A DNA stretch of 64,000 nt, taken from NCBI GenBank assembly GCA_023398575.1, contig JAEWSC010000012.1:13594-77593 (forward strand), read 5' to 3'. The notes below the pieces were generated by a model. It was not told where the DNA came from. It did not search any database and was given only the letters and a program-made list of their open reading frames with translations. Origin of the DNA: Bacillota bacterium (GTDB taxonomy: Bacteria > Bacillota > Clostridia > Christensenellales > Aristaeellaceae). This document shows positions 44,359 through 54,325 of the stretch, in pieces. The position numbers and the translations under genes were made by a program. The first letter of the stretch is position 1. The number at the start of each line of letters is the position of its first letter.

Positions 44359-45506
44359 GCAAGTGGGAACATATAAGGTTGGGCGATGTATGTAATGTAT
44401 TAAATGGATATGCATTCGATTCTCAGTTTTTTTCTGGTAATGAGCAAGGGATGCCTTTAGTTAGAATCCGTGATGTTGTAAGGGGATACACAGGCACATA
44501 TACTACAGAACCCTATGATGATAAATATTTGATCTATGAAGGTGATATTCTGATTGGTATGGATGGCGAATTTAACATTGCATCATGGAGAAGTCGTCCT
44601 GCCTTATTGAATCAACGGGTTTGTAAGTTGTCATGCAATCCAAATGAGGCTCATGGTCAATATCTTTTGTATTTCTTGCCTATTGCTTTAAAGAAGATAG
44701 AAGATGCAACGCCGTATGTAACAGTAAAGCATCTTTCATCAAAACAAATCAGTGATATTGTATTACCATTTCCATCACTGGAGGTTCAAAAGAAGATTGC
44801 TGACACACTGGATAAGGCCAGTCGGCTGATCGAACTGCGGAAAACCCAGCTTGAGAAAATAGACTTGCTGATCAAGAGCAAGTTCGTTGAGTTGTTTGGT
44901 GATCCGGTTGTTAATGAAAACAAATGGCCTACAATGCCTTTATACGCGATTCTTGAAGAAGGTAGCTCTGTCACATACGGTATTGTGCAAACTGGCGATG
45001 ATATAGCAGGTGGAGTTCCGGTTTTCCGCCCTGTTGACATAACCGATGGGCGAATACCAACATTAAGTGAATTAAAGCGCACAACAAGAGAAATATCTAA
45101 TAAATATAAAAGGACATTGCTTAAAGGCTATGAGCTGCTCATTACTGTTAGAGGTTCAGTCGGCGACACTTTTCAGATAACACCAGATTTCAAAGGATGT
45201 AATGTTGCACGCAATATTGTTCCTTTAAGGTTCAATACGAAATTCGTTCACTACGCATTCATGGAAAGCTTATTTATGCATCAATCAATAAAACGGGAAC
45301 TTGCGAATATTACAAAAGGTATTGCCTTGCAAGGACTTAATATGTGTGAGTTTCGAGAATTATCCATCATACTGCCACCTATAGAACTTCAAAGACAGTT
45401 TTTAAACATAGCGAAACATGCCGAAATATCAAAGGTAGAAATTAGACAAGCTCTCAGTAAACAGGAAACATTGCTTAATTCGCTTATGTATGAATTTTTT
45501 GAATAG
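44355..45506 (+). CDS. hsdS: Type I restriction-modification specificity subunit
   Basis: 383 residues with two target-recognition domains separated by a conserved helical spacer. The first ends in LPFPSLEVQKKIADTLDKASRLIELRKTQLEKIDLLI (ends given) and leads to FVELFGDP; the second ends in ILPPIELQRQFLNIAKHAEISKVEIRQALSKQETLLNSLMYEFF. Each half-repeat positions one TRD, so the site should be bipartite. Its sequence cannot be read from the protein. It starts inside the hsdM stop (ATGA overlap). No inverted hsdS fragments suggesting phase variation are visible nearby. Confidence 0.94.
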   Translation: MSKWEHIRLGDVCNVLNGYAFDSQFFSGNEQGMPLVRIRDVVRGYTGTYTTEPYDDKYLIYEGDILIGMDGEFNIASWRSRPALLNQRVCKLSCNPNEAHGQYLLYFLPIALKKIEDATPYVTVKHLSSKQISDIVLPFPSLEVQKKIADTLDKASRLIELRKTQLEKIDLLIKSKFVELFGDPVVNENKWPTMPLYAILEEGSSVTYGIVQTGDDIAGGVPVFRPVDITDGRIPTLSELKRTTREISNKYKRTLLKGYELLITVRGSVGDTFQITPDFKGCNVARNIVPLRFNTKFVHYAFMESLFMHQSIKRELANITKGIALQGLNMCEFRELSIILPPIELQRQFLNIAKHAEISKVEIRQALSKQETLLNSLMYEFFE

Positions 45507-45637
45507 TTACCAACAGAAAGAGCGATAACCTAAGATGCTTTATAACATCTAAGAGCAACACAAAGATCATATGCAAGAATGCATAGCCTGAACCGCCAGG
45601 AGTAATTGCCAATGGATATGGAACTGTCCTTACCTTC

Positions 45638-45928
45638 ATGGAATGGGAGCAGATATTCGAAACTCTTTATTATCGTAGCCAGGTCGGCTTTGATAACAGC
45701 ATTGAATACATCATCCATAGCAACGAACAGGGGCATAACAAGGCACACCTGCATGCAAGGTATCAGCAAAGGGAGATCGTGCTGGAGATACTAAGCGGAA
45801 TCATCATCACAGGCAATCTGCCAATGCCAAGGGCTAAACAGGCCAGCCTATGGGTTTAAAAGAACAGTGATCTGCTGATCAGGAAATGGAATGAGCTATC
45901 CAACGGTATCAGACTTCCGGTGAGGTGA
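45638..45928 (+). pseudogene. DUF4160-like small gene with in-frame stop, between hsdS and hsdR
   Basis: The frame from ATG 45638 reads MEWEQIFETLYYRSQVGFDN and later GHNKAHLHARYQQREIVLE and GNLPMPRAKQASLWV, then TAA (45857-45859). The same frame continues with KNSDLLIRKWNELSNGIRLPVR and ends at 45926-45928, five bases before hsdR. The text after the stop fits the C-terminal W...L...WN pattern of DUF4160-type proteins, which have HxxPHxHa-like motifs. A single CAA-to-TAA change would explain it. A functional shorter protein (74 aa) cannot be excluded. The start and the region 45507-45637 show nothing else. Confidence 0.6.
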
Positions 45929-45933
45929 GAATC

Positions 45934-48900
45934 ATGGGCAACTTTGACTTCCTTACATCCAACGCACAATTTGCAACTTTTGCTGAAACATCCGTCTCTG
46001 CCGAGCGGGTGCTTGCGGTAGATTACGCTTTGTCAGCTATTGCTTGCCGAAAGGCTTTGGAACTGGCCGTCAAGTGGCTGTATGCAGTGGAGGGGTTGGA
46101 GCAGCCCTACTCCCAAGAATTGAACGCCCTGATTAATGATTGTAGATTCAAAGCATTGCTACCCATTGGTATGATGCCGCGTGTAGATTACATCCGCCGT
46201 ATGGGAAATATGGCGGTTCATACGGGGCATGCTGTTTCCCGACAGAATGCGGTAATGTCTCTTTCTAACCTGTTCCTCTTTGTGGATTTCATTGCTTGCT
46301 GCTATAGCCCGGAGTATGAGCAGCGTACCTTTGATGAGGCGCTACTGCCCCGTGATGTGGATGCCATTACAGCTGAACAGAAACGTAGGCTGGAGGAACA
46401 GGCGGCAACCATAGAGCAGCTACAAGCGGCGCTAAACACATTGCCAGAGCAGCCGCAAAAGGTGCCGCAGGAGGAACTACCTCCCTATACGGTGCCGGAT
46501 ATCAGCGAGTGGGAAACCCGCAAGCAGTATATTGATCTGGACTTGAAGGAAGCAGGCTGGGTATTTGGGCAGAACTGCATGATCGAGGTTCCCTTGACAG
46601 GCATGCCTTTTGGCACAGGGGATGGGTATGCCGATTATGTACTATACGGAGCCAATGGAAAGCCGCTGGCGGTAGTGGAGGCGAAGCGAACCAGCAAAAG
46701 CGCGTTAGCAGGACAGCAGCAGGCTTTCCTGTATGCGGATTGCCTTAAGAAGATGACTGGGCAGCGGCCCGTGATTTTCTATACCAACGGCTTTGAAACC
46801 TATCTATGGGATGATGCAGCAGGCTATCCTCCCCGCAGAGTGGCAGGCTTTTACTCACCGGAGGATTTGTTGTGGCTCAATGACAAGCGCAGGCAGAAAG
46901 CAACGCTTGTACAAGCTGAACTGAAAAAAGAAATCACCAATAGGTATTATCAGAAAGCTGCTATCGAAGCAATCTGTACGGGCTATGAAAACAAGCATCG
47001 CAGGGCATTGGTGGTAATGGCTACCGGCACAGGCAAAACACGAACAGCCATATCATTGGTGGATGTATTCTCGCGCCATACTTGGGCACGGAACATTCTA
47101 TTCTTGGCGGATAGGCTGACTCTACTTCGGCAGGCAAAGAAGAATTACAAGGCACTGCTGCCAAACTTGAGCTTGTGCAACCTATCTGAACGGGAAAAAG
47201 AAGAAAGCATCGAGGCGCGAATGGTTTTCTCCACCTATCAAACCATGATGAACGCCATCGACAGCGAACGCAAAGGTGCCGCGCGGCGATTTACCGTAGG
47301 GTATTTTGATCTCATCATTGTGGACGAAGCGCACCGAAGTGTTTACAACAAGTTTGCAGCCATCTTTGAATACTTTGATGCCTTGATGATGGGGCTTACT
47401 GCAACGCCAAGGGATGAAGTATCCAAGGATACGTATGCTGTGTTTGAAATGGAAAGCGGCGTACCTACATACGCCTATGAACTGGATCAGGCGATATCCG
47501 ACAAGTTTTTAGTGCCTTATCACACGCTGGAAACAACGCTCAAATTTATGGAGAGCGGCATTGCTTATGACGATTTACCGGAAGAAGAAAAGCAGGAGTA
47601 CGAAGATAAATTTGGCACAGACGGCGATGCGCTACCGCCATGGATTAGCGCAACGGCGCTGAATAACTGGCTGTTTAATCAGGATACGGTTGACAGGGTA
47701 TTGCTGGAGTTGATGCAGCGTGGCCTGCGCATTGAAGGCGGGGATAAGCTGGGCAAGACCATCATCTTTGCCAAGAACCACAAGCATGCGGAATACATCG
47801 TGGAGCGGTTTGACAAGCTGTTTCCCGAAAAGGGCAGCGGCTTTGCGCGGCTGATTGACAACTATATCAACTATGCGGAAGATGAGATTGAAAGGTTCAA
47901 AGTTGCCGACGGTTTTCCCCAGATTGCTGTATCGGTGGATATGCTGGATACAGGTGTTGATATCCCGGAAGTCTTGAACTTGGTGTTCTTCAAGAAAGTG
48001 TTTTCAAAAACAAAATTCATGCAGATGATAGGGCGTGGCACGCGACTGTGTGAGAATCTGCTGGGTGCAGGCCAGGATAAAGAATACTTTTTGTGCCTGG
48101 ATTACTGCGGCAATTTTGATTATTTCCGTCAGGCAAAGAAGGAGAATGGGGAGTTGCCTGTTTATTCCCTTTCGGAACGTTGGTTCCGGTTGAGGGTGGA
48201 TATCGCAGTGGAATTGCAGGATTTGAAATGGGGGGCTTACGGTGATCTCCGCAAGGCTCTGATAAACGGGCTTGTTGCAGATGTTGGCAAGCTAAAGGAA
48301 GAATCTTTCCTTGTCAGGAGGAAACTGGACTTTGTACGAAGATATAAATCAGAACAAGCATGGAATGCTTTGACACTTGTACAGGCCATGGAGATCAAGG
48401 ACAAGCTGGGCAACCTGATCATTCCGACAGTAGAAGATGAAACGGCAAGACAGTTTGATGTTCTTATCGGAAGGGCATCACTCAAGTACCTGACGAATGT
48501 ATCCATCCAGCAGGAGCAAAAGAACCTGATAGCTATAGCGGAAGCGTTGTCCAAACTGGGAACAGTGCAACAGGTGAAGGCGAATGCCAGCCTCTTGCAG
48601 GCGATGCAAACAGAACCTTTCTGGGCAAGTGTTGATTATGCTGTGCTCGAAGATATCCGCAAACACCTGCGCGGGTTGATTCAATTGCTCAAAGACAACG
48701 GGAAGTCAAGAATCATCTTTACTGATTTTACAGACGCTTTGGTGGAACAGAAGGATGGGCAGTATGAGCCGACAGGCACAGCCTTCAAGAACTACCGCTT
48801 GAAGGTGGAAAAGTATATCCGTGAGAATGCGAACCATATGGTGATATGGAAACTTCGTATGAACAAGCCGCTGACGAAAGAGGACATTGGCGTGCTGGAG

Positions 48901-49242
48901 GGTATTCTTTGGGGGCAGGTAGGAACCAAGGAAGAATACCAGCATGAGTTCAAAGATAAACCTTTGGCAAGGCTTGTTCGCGAGATTGCCGGGCTGGATA
49001 TGCAGGCGGCGAACGAGGCTTTTTCCACCTTCCTGAGTGATCACTCGCTTACGCCGGAGCAGATTGAATTTATCAAAATGATTGTGGATTTTGTAGTGAA
49101 GAATGGCATCTTGGAGTTAAACCAATTGAGTAAAGAACCGTTCAAAACCATTGGAAGTATTGTGGAGTTATTCCCAACTGATAAGAGCAGGGAACTGCTG
49201 ACGGTGATCAAGGGCATCAACCAGAATGCTGGTGTGGGCTGA
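45934..49242 (+). CDS. hsdR: Type I restriction endonuclease subunit
   Basis: 1102 residues. An N-terminal DUF4145 domain (ACRKALELAVKWLYAVEG, YIRRMGNMAVHTGHAVS) precedes the nuclease motif GYADYVLYGANGKPLAVVEAKR (Asp and E-x-K). The SF2 translocase follows: Walker A MATGTGKTRTAI (about 372), DEAHRS (about 472), GLTATP, and motif VI MQMIGRGTRLCE (about 700). The C-terminal helical part contacts HsdM/HsdS. The start ATG 45934 has GAGGTGA; GTG 45925 is too close. It looks intact, so the RM system should be active. Confidence 0.95.
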   Translation: MGNFDFLTSNAQFATFAETSVSAERVLAVDYALSAIACRKALELAVKWLYAVEGLEQPYSQELNALINDCRFKALLPIGMMPRVDYIRRMGNMAVHTGHAVSRQNAVMSLSNLFLFVDFIACCYSPEYEQRTFDEALLPRDVDAITAEQKRRLEEQAATIEQLQAALNTLPEQPQKVPQEELPPYTVPDISEWETRKQYIDLDLKEAGWVFGQNCMIEVPLTGMPFGTGDGYADYVLYGANGKPLAVVEAKRTSKSALAGQQQAFLYADCLKKMTGQRPVIFYTNGFETYLWDDAAGYPPRRVAGFYSPEDLLWLNDKRRQKATLVQAELKKEITNRYYQKAAIEAICTGYENKHRRALVVMATGTGKTRTAISLVDVFSRHTWARNILFLADRLTLLRQAKKNYKALLPNLSLCNLSEREKEESIEARMVFSTYQTMMNAIDSERKGAARRFTVGYFDLIIVDEAHRSVYNKFAAIFEYFDALMMGLTATPRDEVSKDTYAVFEMESGVPTYAYELDQAISDKFLVPYHTLETTLKFMESGIAYDDLPEEEKQEYEDKFGTDGDALPPWISATALNNWLFNQDTVDRVLLELMQRGLRIEGGDKLGKTIIFAKNHKHAEYIVERFDKLFPEKGSGFARLIDNYINYAEDEIERFKVADGFPQIAVSVDMLDTGVDIPEVLNLVFFKKVFSKTKFMQMIGRGTRLCENLLGAGQDKEYFLCLDYCGNFDYFRQAKKENGELPVYSLSERWFRLRVDIAVELQDLKWGAYGDLRKALINGLVADVGKLKEESFLVRRKLDFVRRYKSEQAWNALTLVQAMEIKDKLGNLIIPTVEDETARQFDVLIGRASLKYLTNVSIQQEQKNLIAIAEALSKLGTVQQVKANASLLQAMQTEPFWASVDYAVLEDIRKHLRGLIQLLKDNGKSRIIFTDFTDALVEQKDGQYEPTGTAFKNYRLKVEKYIRENANHMVIWKLRMNKPLTKEDIGVLEGILWGQVGTKEEYQHEFKDKPLARLVREIAGLDMQAANEAFSTFLSDHSLTPEQIEFIKMIVDFVVKNGILELNQLSKEPFKTIGSIVELFPTDKSRELLTVIKGINQNAGVG

Positions 49243-49354
49243 GTTACGGGGGGAAGTTCCCGTAAATACGTCAAGATGTATTGCATTACATATTTTGGGA
49301 TCGTTTGCCCTTGTGACGAATCAGTACTAAACAAAAAGCGTGGAGGGAATTTTT

Positions 49355-50347
49355 ATGCCCATTAAGGTTGAAATGTATATTAGTCTTCCGTACTATTTAG
49401 TACTTGAAGATGAATGCGACTTCGATATTTGTTTACAGGTTGATGATTTTGAACTATTCAAGTTTGAATTACTTTGGAACGATGAAGACGACACTGGAAT
49501 TTTTTCGGAAGGGATACCCGGGAATTATTCATCAAGAATAAGGGTTGAAGCAATTTACAAACATGTATCGCATGAAAGGTATCCGAAAGAAGAAGGGTGT
49601 TTAATAGATGAAGGTATAGAGCATTATGAAATTAATCTGCCAATGAAGGAAACAAAGAAGGTGTTTACTGCCGTTGGAAATGTAATAAATGATGTTTTGC
49701 AATACATAAGTGAAAAAACCGGGATGTTCTGGGTAGAAAATGTTTCGGTAACTCCGGTGTCACTCGCTCATGATATGATTATAAATTACAACTTTTATTC
49801 GCCAAATACGAGACTTTCAAGAAACATGATTAAGGTAAAGCGATTAACCGATTTTTATATTTTTGATAAATCAATAACGAAAATAAATGATAATACCTTT
49901 GAAGGATATGTTATTGGAACAAATAGGCGACACAAATATGAGAAGTATCTGAACAAAGCTAAAAGGTGCTTATATGAATCAAACTTTGAGGATGCAATTG
50001 TTTATGGAAGTATAGCTGCTGAATCGTTTATCCGTTTCTACATTGGTAATATTGAGCCTGAAGGTGATATTGTTTTTCTCAGGCTTATTGATGCAAAATA
50101 TGACTATATAGACACTTATTACAATATCGTTTTGAAATATCTCAAAGGCACAACTCTTAAAGGCATTAGTGAATCTATATATACTCGGCTTAAAAGGATG
50201 TACGATCTTCGAAATGCTATAATGCATAGAGGAGAGATAGATACAAAAGCGTTAATAAAGGCAGGGATAAATCAATTGGGATTCAAAGAGTGTAGTGAGA
50301 TCATTAAAGGAATTGATGAGGCCATTAAAGCAATTGGAAGACTATAA
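49355..50347 (+). CDS. HEPN-motif protein, candidate defence effector
   Basis: 330 residues, family not identified. The N-terminal two thirds are beta-rich and without a known motif. The C-terminal third is helical (YLNKAKRCLYESNFEDAIVYGSIAAESFIRFYIG) and ends with LRNAIMHRGEID, containing the R-N-x3-H signature of HEPN ribonucleases. It lies 112 bp after hsdR with its own RBS (GGAGGGA). HEPN proteins act as toxin RNases or scaffolds in abortive infection. The start is ATG 49355; the longer frame adds five residues upstream of the RBS. Confidence 0.65.
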   Translation: MPIKVEMYISLPYYLVLEDECDFDICLQVDDFELFKFELLWNDEDDTGIFSEGIPGNYSSRIRVEAIYKHVSHERYPKEEGCLIDEGIEHYEINLPMKETKKVFTAVGNVINDVLQYISEKTGMFWVENVSVTPVSLAHDMIINYNFYSPNTRLSRNMIKVKRLTDFYIFDKSITKINDNTFEGYVIGTNRRHKYEKYLNKAKRCLYESNFEDAIVYGSIAAESFIRFYIGNIEPEGDIVFLRLIDAKYDYIDTYYNIVLKYLKGTTLKGISESIYTRLKRMYDLRNAIMHRGEIDTKALIKAGINQLGFKECSEIIKGIDEAIKAIGRL

Positions 50348-50596
50348 TTAATATCACATCCAATAGTGAATTAGAGGATGTCATAACTTTTATTTAGTGA
50401 CACCGATGGATTATAGATGGATGCTCAGGGCGTCAGACGGGGTCATAACTTACGGTCAATAGATGTGATGTTTTTGCCGATCCCAGTCATTCGTTCATCC
50501 CGTGTATAGCTATGCTCTCAACCTTGTCTTTACGTAATATTTATTCTAATTGCCTATACACCATTGCTCATCCTTTACGGATTAAACAGCCAACGA

Positions 50597-50698
50597 TTAT
50601 ATGTGCAAGTCTAAAACGGATAGCTCTCCTGACTTCAGGTGATGTATGAGAGTGATTCGAACGAAGAGGGCCAGTTCGGATAAGTGCAGGAATTTCAT
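50597..50698 (-). CDS. Small ORF directly after herA
   Basis: 33 codons starting ATG 50698, 13 bp from herA's stop with GAGGTGAT as RBS. The product (MKFLHLSELALFVRITLIHH then KSGELSVLDLHI) is unrecognised. It could be a genuine small protein of the SIR2-HerA operon or the start of a decayed gene; 50348-50596 shows no intact coding. Confidence 0.35.
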   Translation of the reverse strand: MKFLHLSELALFVRITLIHHLKSGELSVLDLHI

Positions 50699-50711
50699 GG
50701 GTGATCACCTC

Positions 50712-52877
50712 TTAAAACGGGAGATCATCGTCATCATCAGTTGCTTCGTCAATGAGCGGCTCAATGGGTTCGGCCTCGACAGGTAAAGCAGCTGTTTCCT
50801 GCCAATCCGCTGCAACATTGCACCAATCAACGGTTCTGGCAGTTTCACTTGTGTTTGTCCATATAGCCCAATAAGCCGGATCGTTAGATTGTGGACGATG
50901 GCTTTCTTCAAGATAATTCATCTGCACAAGCACAGGCAGCTCTGACGCCCAGCCAAGCAAGATTGCCTTTTGCGACGGTAATGACGGCAGTTCGCGTAAT
51001 AATCCGCGCAGGTTATCAGGGACAAGTTTATGCACCAATTCTTGATCGCGGTCGTTGCTTATGCGGTGGAGCAAGAATGTATTGCATTGAGAAAGAACGG
51101 TTGGGGACAACTCACTTGGACGCTGCGAGGACAGAACCAGTCCCAATCCAAACTTGCGCCCTTCTCGGGCGATTCGCTCAAACACCTTCGTACACATAGA
51201 GTATGTTGGTGCTTCCTCTGCATCGCTGGCATATTTTCGAATAAAAGTGTGAGCCTCCTCCATCACAAGGGTTGTAGGGAGAGTGTCACCGTTATATAGG
51301 TGCCTGTATCTTTGCAGGGCTTCCAAAGTCATTCTCGCAATAACAGCGGTAACAATATGGATGACCTCCGGGGGGACAAGCGACAAATCAATAACTGTGA
51401 TTGCGCCGTCAGATGAGTTGTTTGGACAAATATAATCCTCAAGCCACTTTTCGAGCGTAAATCCAGGCGGACAATTTGTTATAGTTTTCATCCTCGAATC
51501 GGAAAACAGCGTTCTGATACGCATCAGCATCGTTTCGACATATTCGGTGTTGCCCATAAGTTCAGCGTTTGCTTCTATGCTGCGAATCAGGTCATCGCCG
51601 TCAAAGGGGCGCGGAATATCCGCATCAATTGGCAGCAAATCGTGGTCAGAGCCGCCAAAAACGGAATGGGCAGTCGAAACCAGTGTTAATAGCTGCTCAA
51701 CACATGGTTGGTCAAACAAATAATTCGCATACTGCTGTGTATGGGAAGCAATCATATCTGTTATTTTGGCATTAAGCTCTGCCAACGCTTGTTTTTCATA
51801 AGCAGAAAATGAAAATTCTTCTTCCAGCCCGCTTTGCCAAGCTACAAGGCCATCATAGAACCCTTTGCGTTTACCGTAATTCTTTTGTCCCGCTGCCCAA
51901 GGTTCGCCATTCGCATGTTCAATCTTTATTATTGATACCAATGTGCGTAAATATCTTCTCATGGCAGCACTTGGTGTAACTGCTGATAGAAATTGCCCGT
52001 CTCTCACTGAGCGCAAAGCTTGAATAAGTGTTGGGCGTTGCGCCTTGCTGCTCGCCTGTGTAAACGCGCACCATTCGTTGGTATTCCACAGCCACAAAGG
52101 AACCTGTAACTGATTAATGCCTTTCTGTTCGTCTGCTTCAACGGCAAACAAGCGGACATTATCCAAATCCGTAAAGGCTTTTGAATATTCACCGTTTGGA
52201 TCAAGAATGATGAAGCGTGAGTTAATCTTTCGCGGCTGTCGGCATTCGGGGCAAGCGTTCTCTTGCTTTGCCGCTTCTATTGACCAACGAATAACTCCAG
52301 CAACAGAGCAGGATTTTCCGCTTCCCGTATTACCCAAAATCGCTAAATGGCGGCCAAACAGCCTGTCGGGGTCTACTGAAACAACCGCATTACCCGCAAG
52401 CGGACTGATACCAATTTTTACTCTGCGGTTTTGGCCTGATTCAACAATGGCTTTTAATTCTGCTTGTGATGGAAGCAGTACAGGGTCGCCAACCGTAGGG
52501 TATATTTCAACGCCACGGGAAAAATCGTATTCGGAGTTTTCGTCCTTTCCGATTGTTTGTCTCAAAACTCCCAGAGGATTCAAACTCATTTTGCGCAACG
52601 GAAACGGCAAATCCACAATGCCAAAGTCTTGAATCCCTTTCCGTTTTGGGTATTGGGAACGCTCAATGGTAATCCATTCTATTTGTGCGGCAAGAAACCC
52701 GCTTTCACTGGGAATAAGAACATAACTGTTTATGCGCGGGAATGGGCGCGGAATACCTGCGTTTAGCGCAACGTCGCTTGGGGCTTCAACATCAAGTATA
52801 ACTTTAATCTCGTCCGGCGAAACGAAATCAACGCTCCCTATTCGTAAAGAATCGGCTATTGCAAGAGGCGTCAGCAT
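50712..52877 (-). CDS. herA: HerA-like ATPase of a SIR2-HerA defence system
   Basis: 721 residues. Walker A is LAILGNTGSGKSCS (about residue 187) and Walker B is TLVMEEAHTF (about 540). An intervening CPECR pair, SSQRPSEL sensor and RIAREGRKFG arginine-finger region follow. This fits HerA/DUF87 hexameric translocases. The C-terminus is acidic (ATDDDDDLPF). It starts 2 bp after the SIR2-like stop, with the RBS GGAGGTGA inside the SIR2 end, so the two are coupled. The pair matches the reported SIR2-HerA anti-phage system, in which NAD depletion and DNA cleavage were described. Confidence 0.85.
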   Translation of the reverse strand: MLTPLAIADSLRIGSVDFVSPDEIKVILDVEAPSDVALNAGIPRPFPRINSYVLIPSESGFLAAQIEWITIERSQYPKRKGIQDFGIVDLPFPLRKMSLNPLGVLRQTIGKDENSEYDFSRGVEIYPTVGDPVLLPSQAELKAIVESGQNRRVKIGISPLAGNAVVSVDPDRLFGRHLAILGNTGSGKSCSVAGVIRWSIEAAKQENACPECRQPRKINSRFIILDPNGEYSKAFTDLDNVRLFAVEADEQKGINQLQVPLWLWNTNEWCAFTQASSKAQRPTLIQALRSVRDGQFLSAVTPSAAMRRYLRTLVSIIKIEHANGEPWAAGQKNYGKRKGFYDGLVAWQSGLEEEFSFSAYEKQALAELNAKITDMIASHTQQYANYLFDQPCVEQLLTLVSTAHSVFGGSDHDLLPIDADIPRPFDGDDLIRSIEANAELMGNTEYVETMLMRIRTLFSDSRMKTITNCPPGFTLEKWLEDYICPNNSSDGAITVIDLSLVPPEVIHIVTAVIARMTLEALQRYRHLYNGDTLPTTLVMEEAHTFIRKYASDAEEAPTYSMCTKVFERIAREGRKFGLGLVLSSQRPSELSPTVLSQCNTFLLHRISNDRDQELVHKLVPDNLRGLLRELPSLPSQKAILLGWASELPVLVQMNYLEESHRPQSNDPAYWAIWTNTSETARTVDWCNVAADWQETAALPVEAEPIEPLIDEATDDDDDLPF

Positions 52878-52879
52878 GG

Positions 52880-54325
52880 CTATTCTTCACCTCCCACGGT
52901 TTCTGCAGCATCAGTGAAATCTGATTCGGCTGTTTTGCTCGGCGGCGCTGAATACCGTTGTTTGAGCAAATCACTCATCCGCATAGATGCCTTGTCAATC
53001 GAAGGCTTGGGCATAAAATAATCCACCAGAATTTTTAGGTCGGCGATATCCTTGCCGATTAACATTGTGACTTGTGACGGGCGTCCCAACTCTCTATAAA
53101 ACCTCATAATACGACCATCGGCATGTTCTTTTATAATCGTACCGCTTGCGTCTTTTTCCTCTGCTTGTTCACCAATATCGTTATAAGATATGATGACCAA
53201 GTGCGTTGAAGGAATCGTAAGCATATCCTTGATAATTCTGTTTATGTGGTCATCTCCAAAACCGTAACCATACGTTACCAAAGTACAGTTTGGACGGCAC
53301 AGAGCTGCCGCAAAATCACGGAACAGTTCAACGTATGGATATTCGGATGTTTCACGGTCTTTTGCGGAGTTAGGATATATCATTATTTTCCGGCTGTCCG
53401 TACCAGACAGTCCATGTGCGTTCAGGAAATTCGTAATGTCTTTCGATCCGAAGGGCAGCCCAATTCTGCGTATATCATTACCTGTGTCTATCCAGTCTAT
53501 TGAGCCGTGCAGTTTCGTAAAGCGAGCAACGCCTTCGAGGTAGCGGGGCTCACCTCTCATTCCCGGCGGGTTATAGTGCATATCAAGATCAAGCCTTGAA
53601 GAACGGAAAATTGGCGCAAGTGTTCCTACAAACCTGTCCAGGAGATGAAGCCCTGCGATTTCTGCTCCGGCTTCAATCAAACGGTCATAGTTTGTGGTGA
53701 AAATATTGAGCCTCTCCCTTGTCCCGGTTCGGCTTGCAAAGCTCATCAAGAAATTGACGAGATAGTTAAAGGCTTTCTCTCGTTCAGCTTCGTTTGCCGA
53801 TGCTATGCTGTGTTCAATAGCTGAAATGCTGTCCGTAAAATCTTTGATGAGTTTTTGGAACTCGTCATTCAGCCTGATAAAATCGCCGCTTCGTACTTCT
53901 TCGGCACCCTCAAGTATTTCAAGTCCCCTCAGCAGCTCAGAAATCACTCTTATGGAATCTTCAATGTTAGGTTCACCACGGTTGTTGTTTTGGGCGATTT
54001 TCTCTGCTGCTTTTTGGATTCTATCTTTGAAAATTGAATCAACATCTTTCAAAGACATTGCGTTGTTGACGGAGTTTGCTGCCATATATTGAACCGCTGT
54101 AGATAGCCCGTTTCCGGTAAGGACAGCTAAATGCTCTGATTGAAACAGCGATGTTAGCCACGGTTCAATCCCGCTACGCAAGACCGACAGACTTATTTCA
54201 CCAGATTTCTTTCCCGCTGGCAACCATGAAGGGATTTGCGTATCTCCGCCAAAAGAGAAGCCTGACTCCTGCTTGATAAGCGAAAAACAGTCATTATCGT
54301 CGCGGATTTTGAGGATGTTTGCCAT
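52880..54325 (-). CDS. SIR2-like NADase of a SIR2-HerA defence system
   Basis: 481 residues. NAD-binding motifs are LAVLTGNGLSTA (GAG-x-S equivalent, about residue 68), IFTTNYDRLIEAG (T-x-N-x-D, about 208), FTKLHGSIDW (LHG, about 266) and TYGYGFGDDHINRII near 345. The long helical insert (residues 90-200) separates the first two motifs, usual for defence SIR2 proteins. RBS GGAGGGA is inside the upstream small ORF. Its role is to degrade NAD on infection together with HerA (family knowledge). Confidence 0.85.
   Translation of the reverse strand: MANILKIRDDNDCFSLIKQESGFSFGGDTQIPSWLPAGKKSGEISLSVLRSGIEPWLTSLFQSEHLAVLTGNGLSTAVQYMAANSVNNAMSLKDVDSIFKDRIQKAAEKIAQNNNRGEPNIEDSIRVISELLRGLEILEGAEEVRSGDFIRLNDEFQKLIKDFTDSISAIEHSIASANEAEREKAFNYLVNFLMSFASRTGTRERLNIFTTNYDRLIEAGAEIAGLHLLDRFVGTLAPIFRSSRLDLDMHYNPPGMRGEPRYLEGVARFTKLHGSIDWIDTGNDIRRIGLPFGSKDITNFLNAHGLSGTDSRKIMIYPNSAKDRETSEYPYVELFRDFAAALCRPNCTLVTYGYGFGDDHINRIIKDMLTIPSTHLVIISYNDIGEQAEEKDASGTIIKEHADGRIMRFYRELGRPSQVTMLIGKDIADLKILVDYFMPKPSIDKASMRMSDLLKQRYSAPPSKTAESDFTDAAETVGGEE

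Noticed and set aside
50348..50596. Transposase remnant after the HEPN gene
   Set aside because: Short stretches look like decayed sequence, but I could not assemble a transposase motif or terminal inverted repeats. No insertion sequence is supported anywhere in the window.
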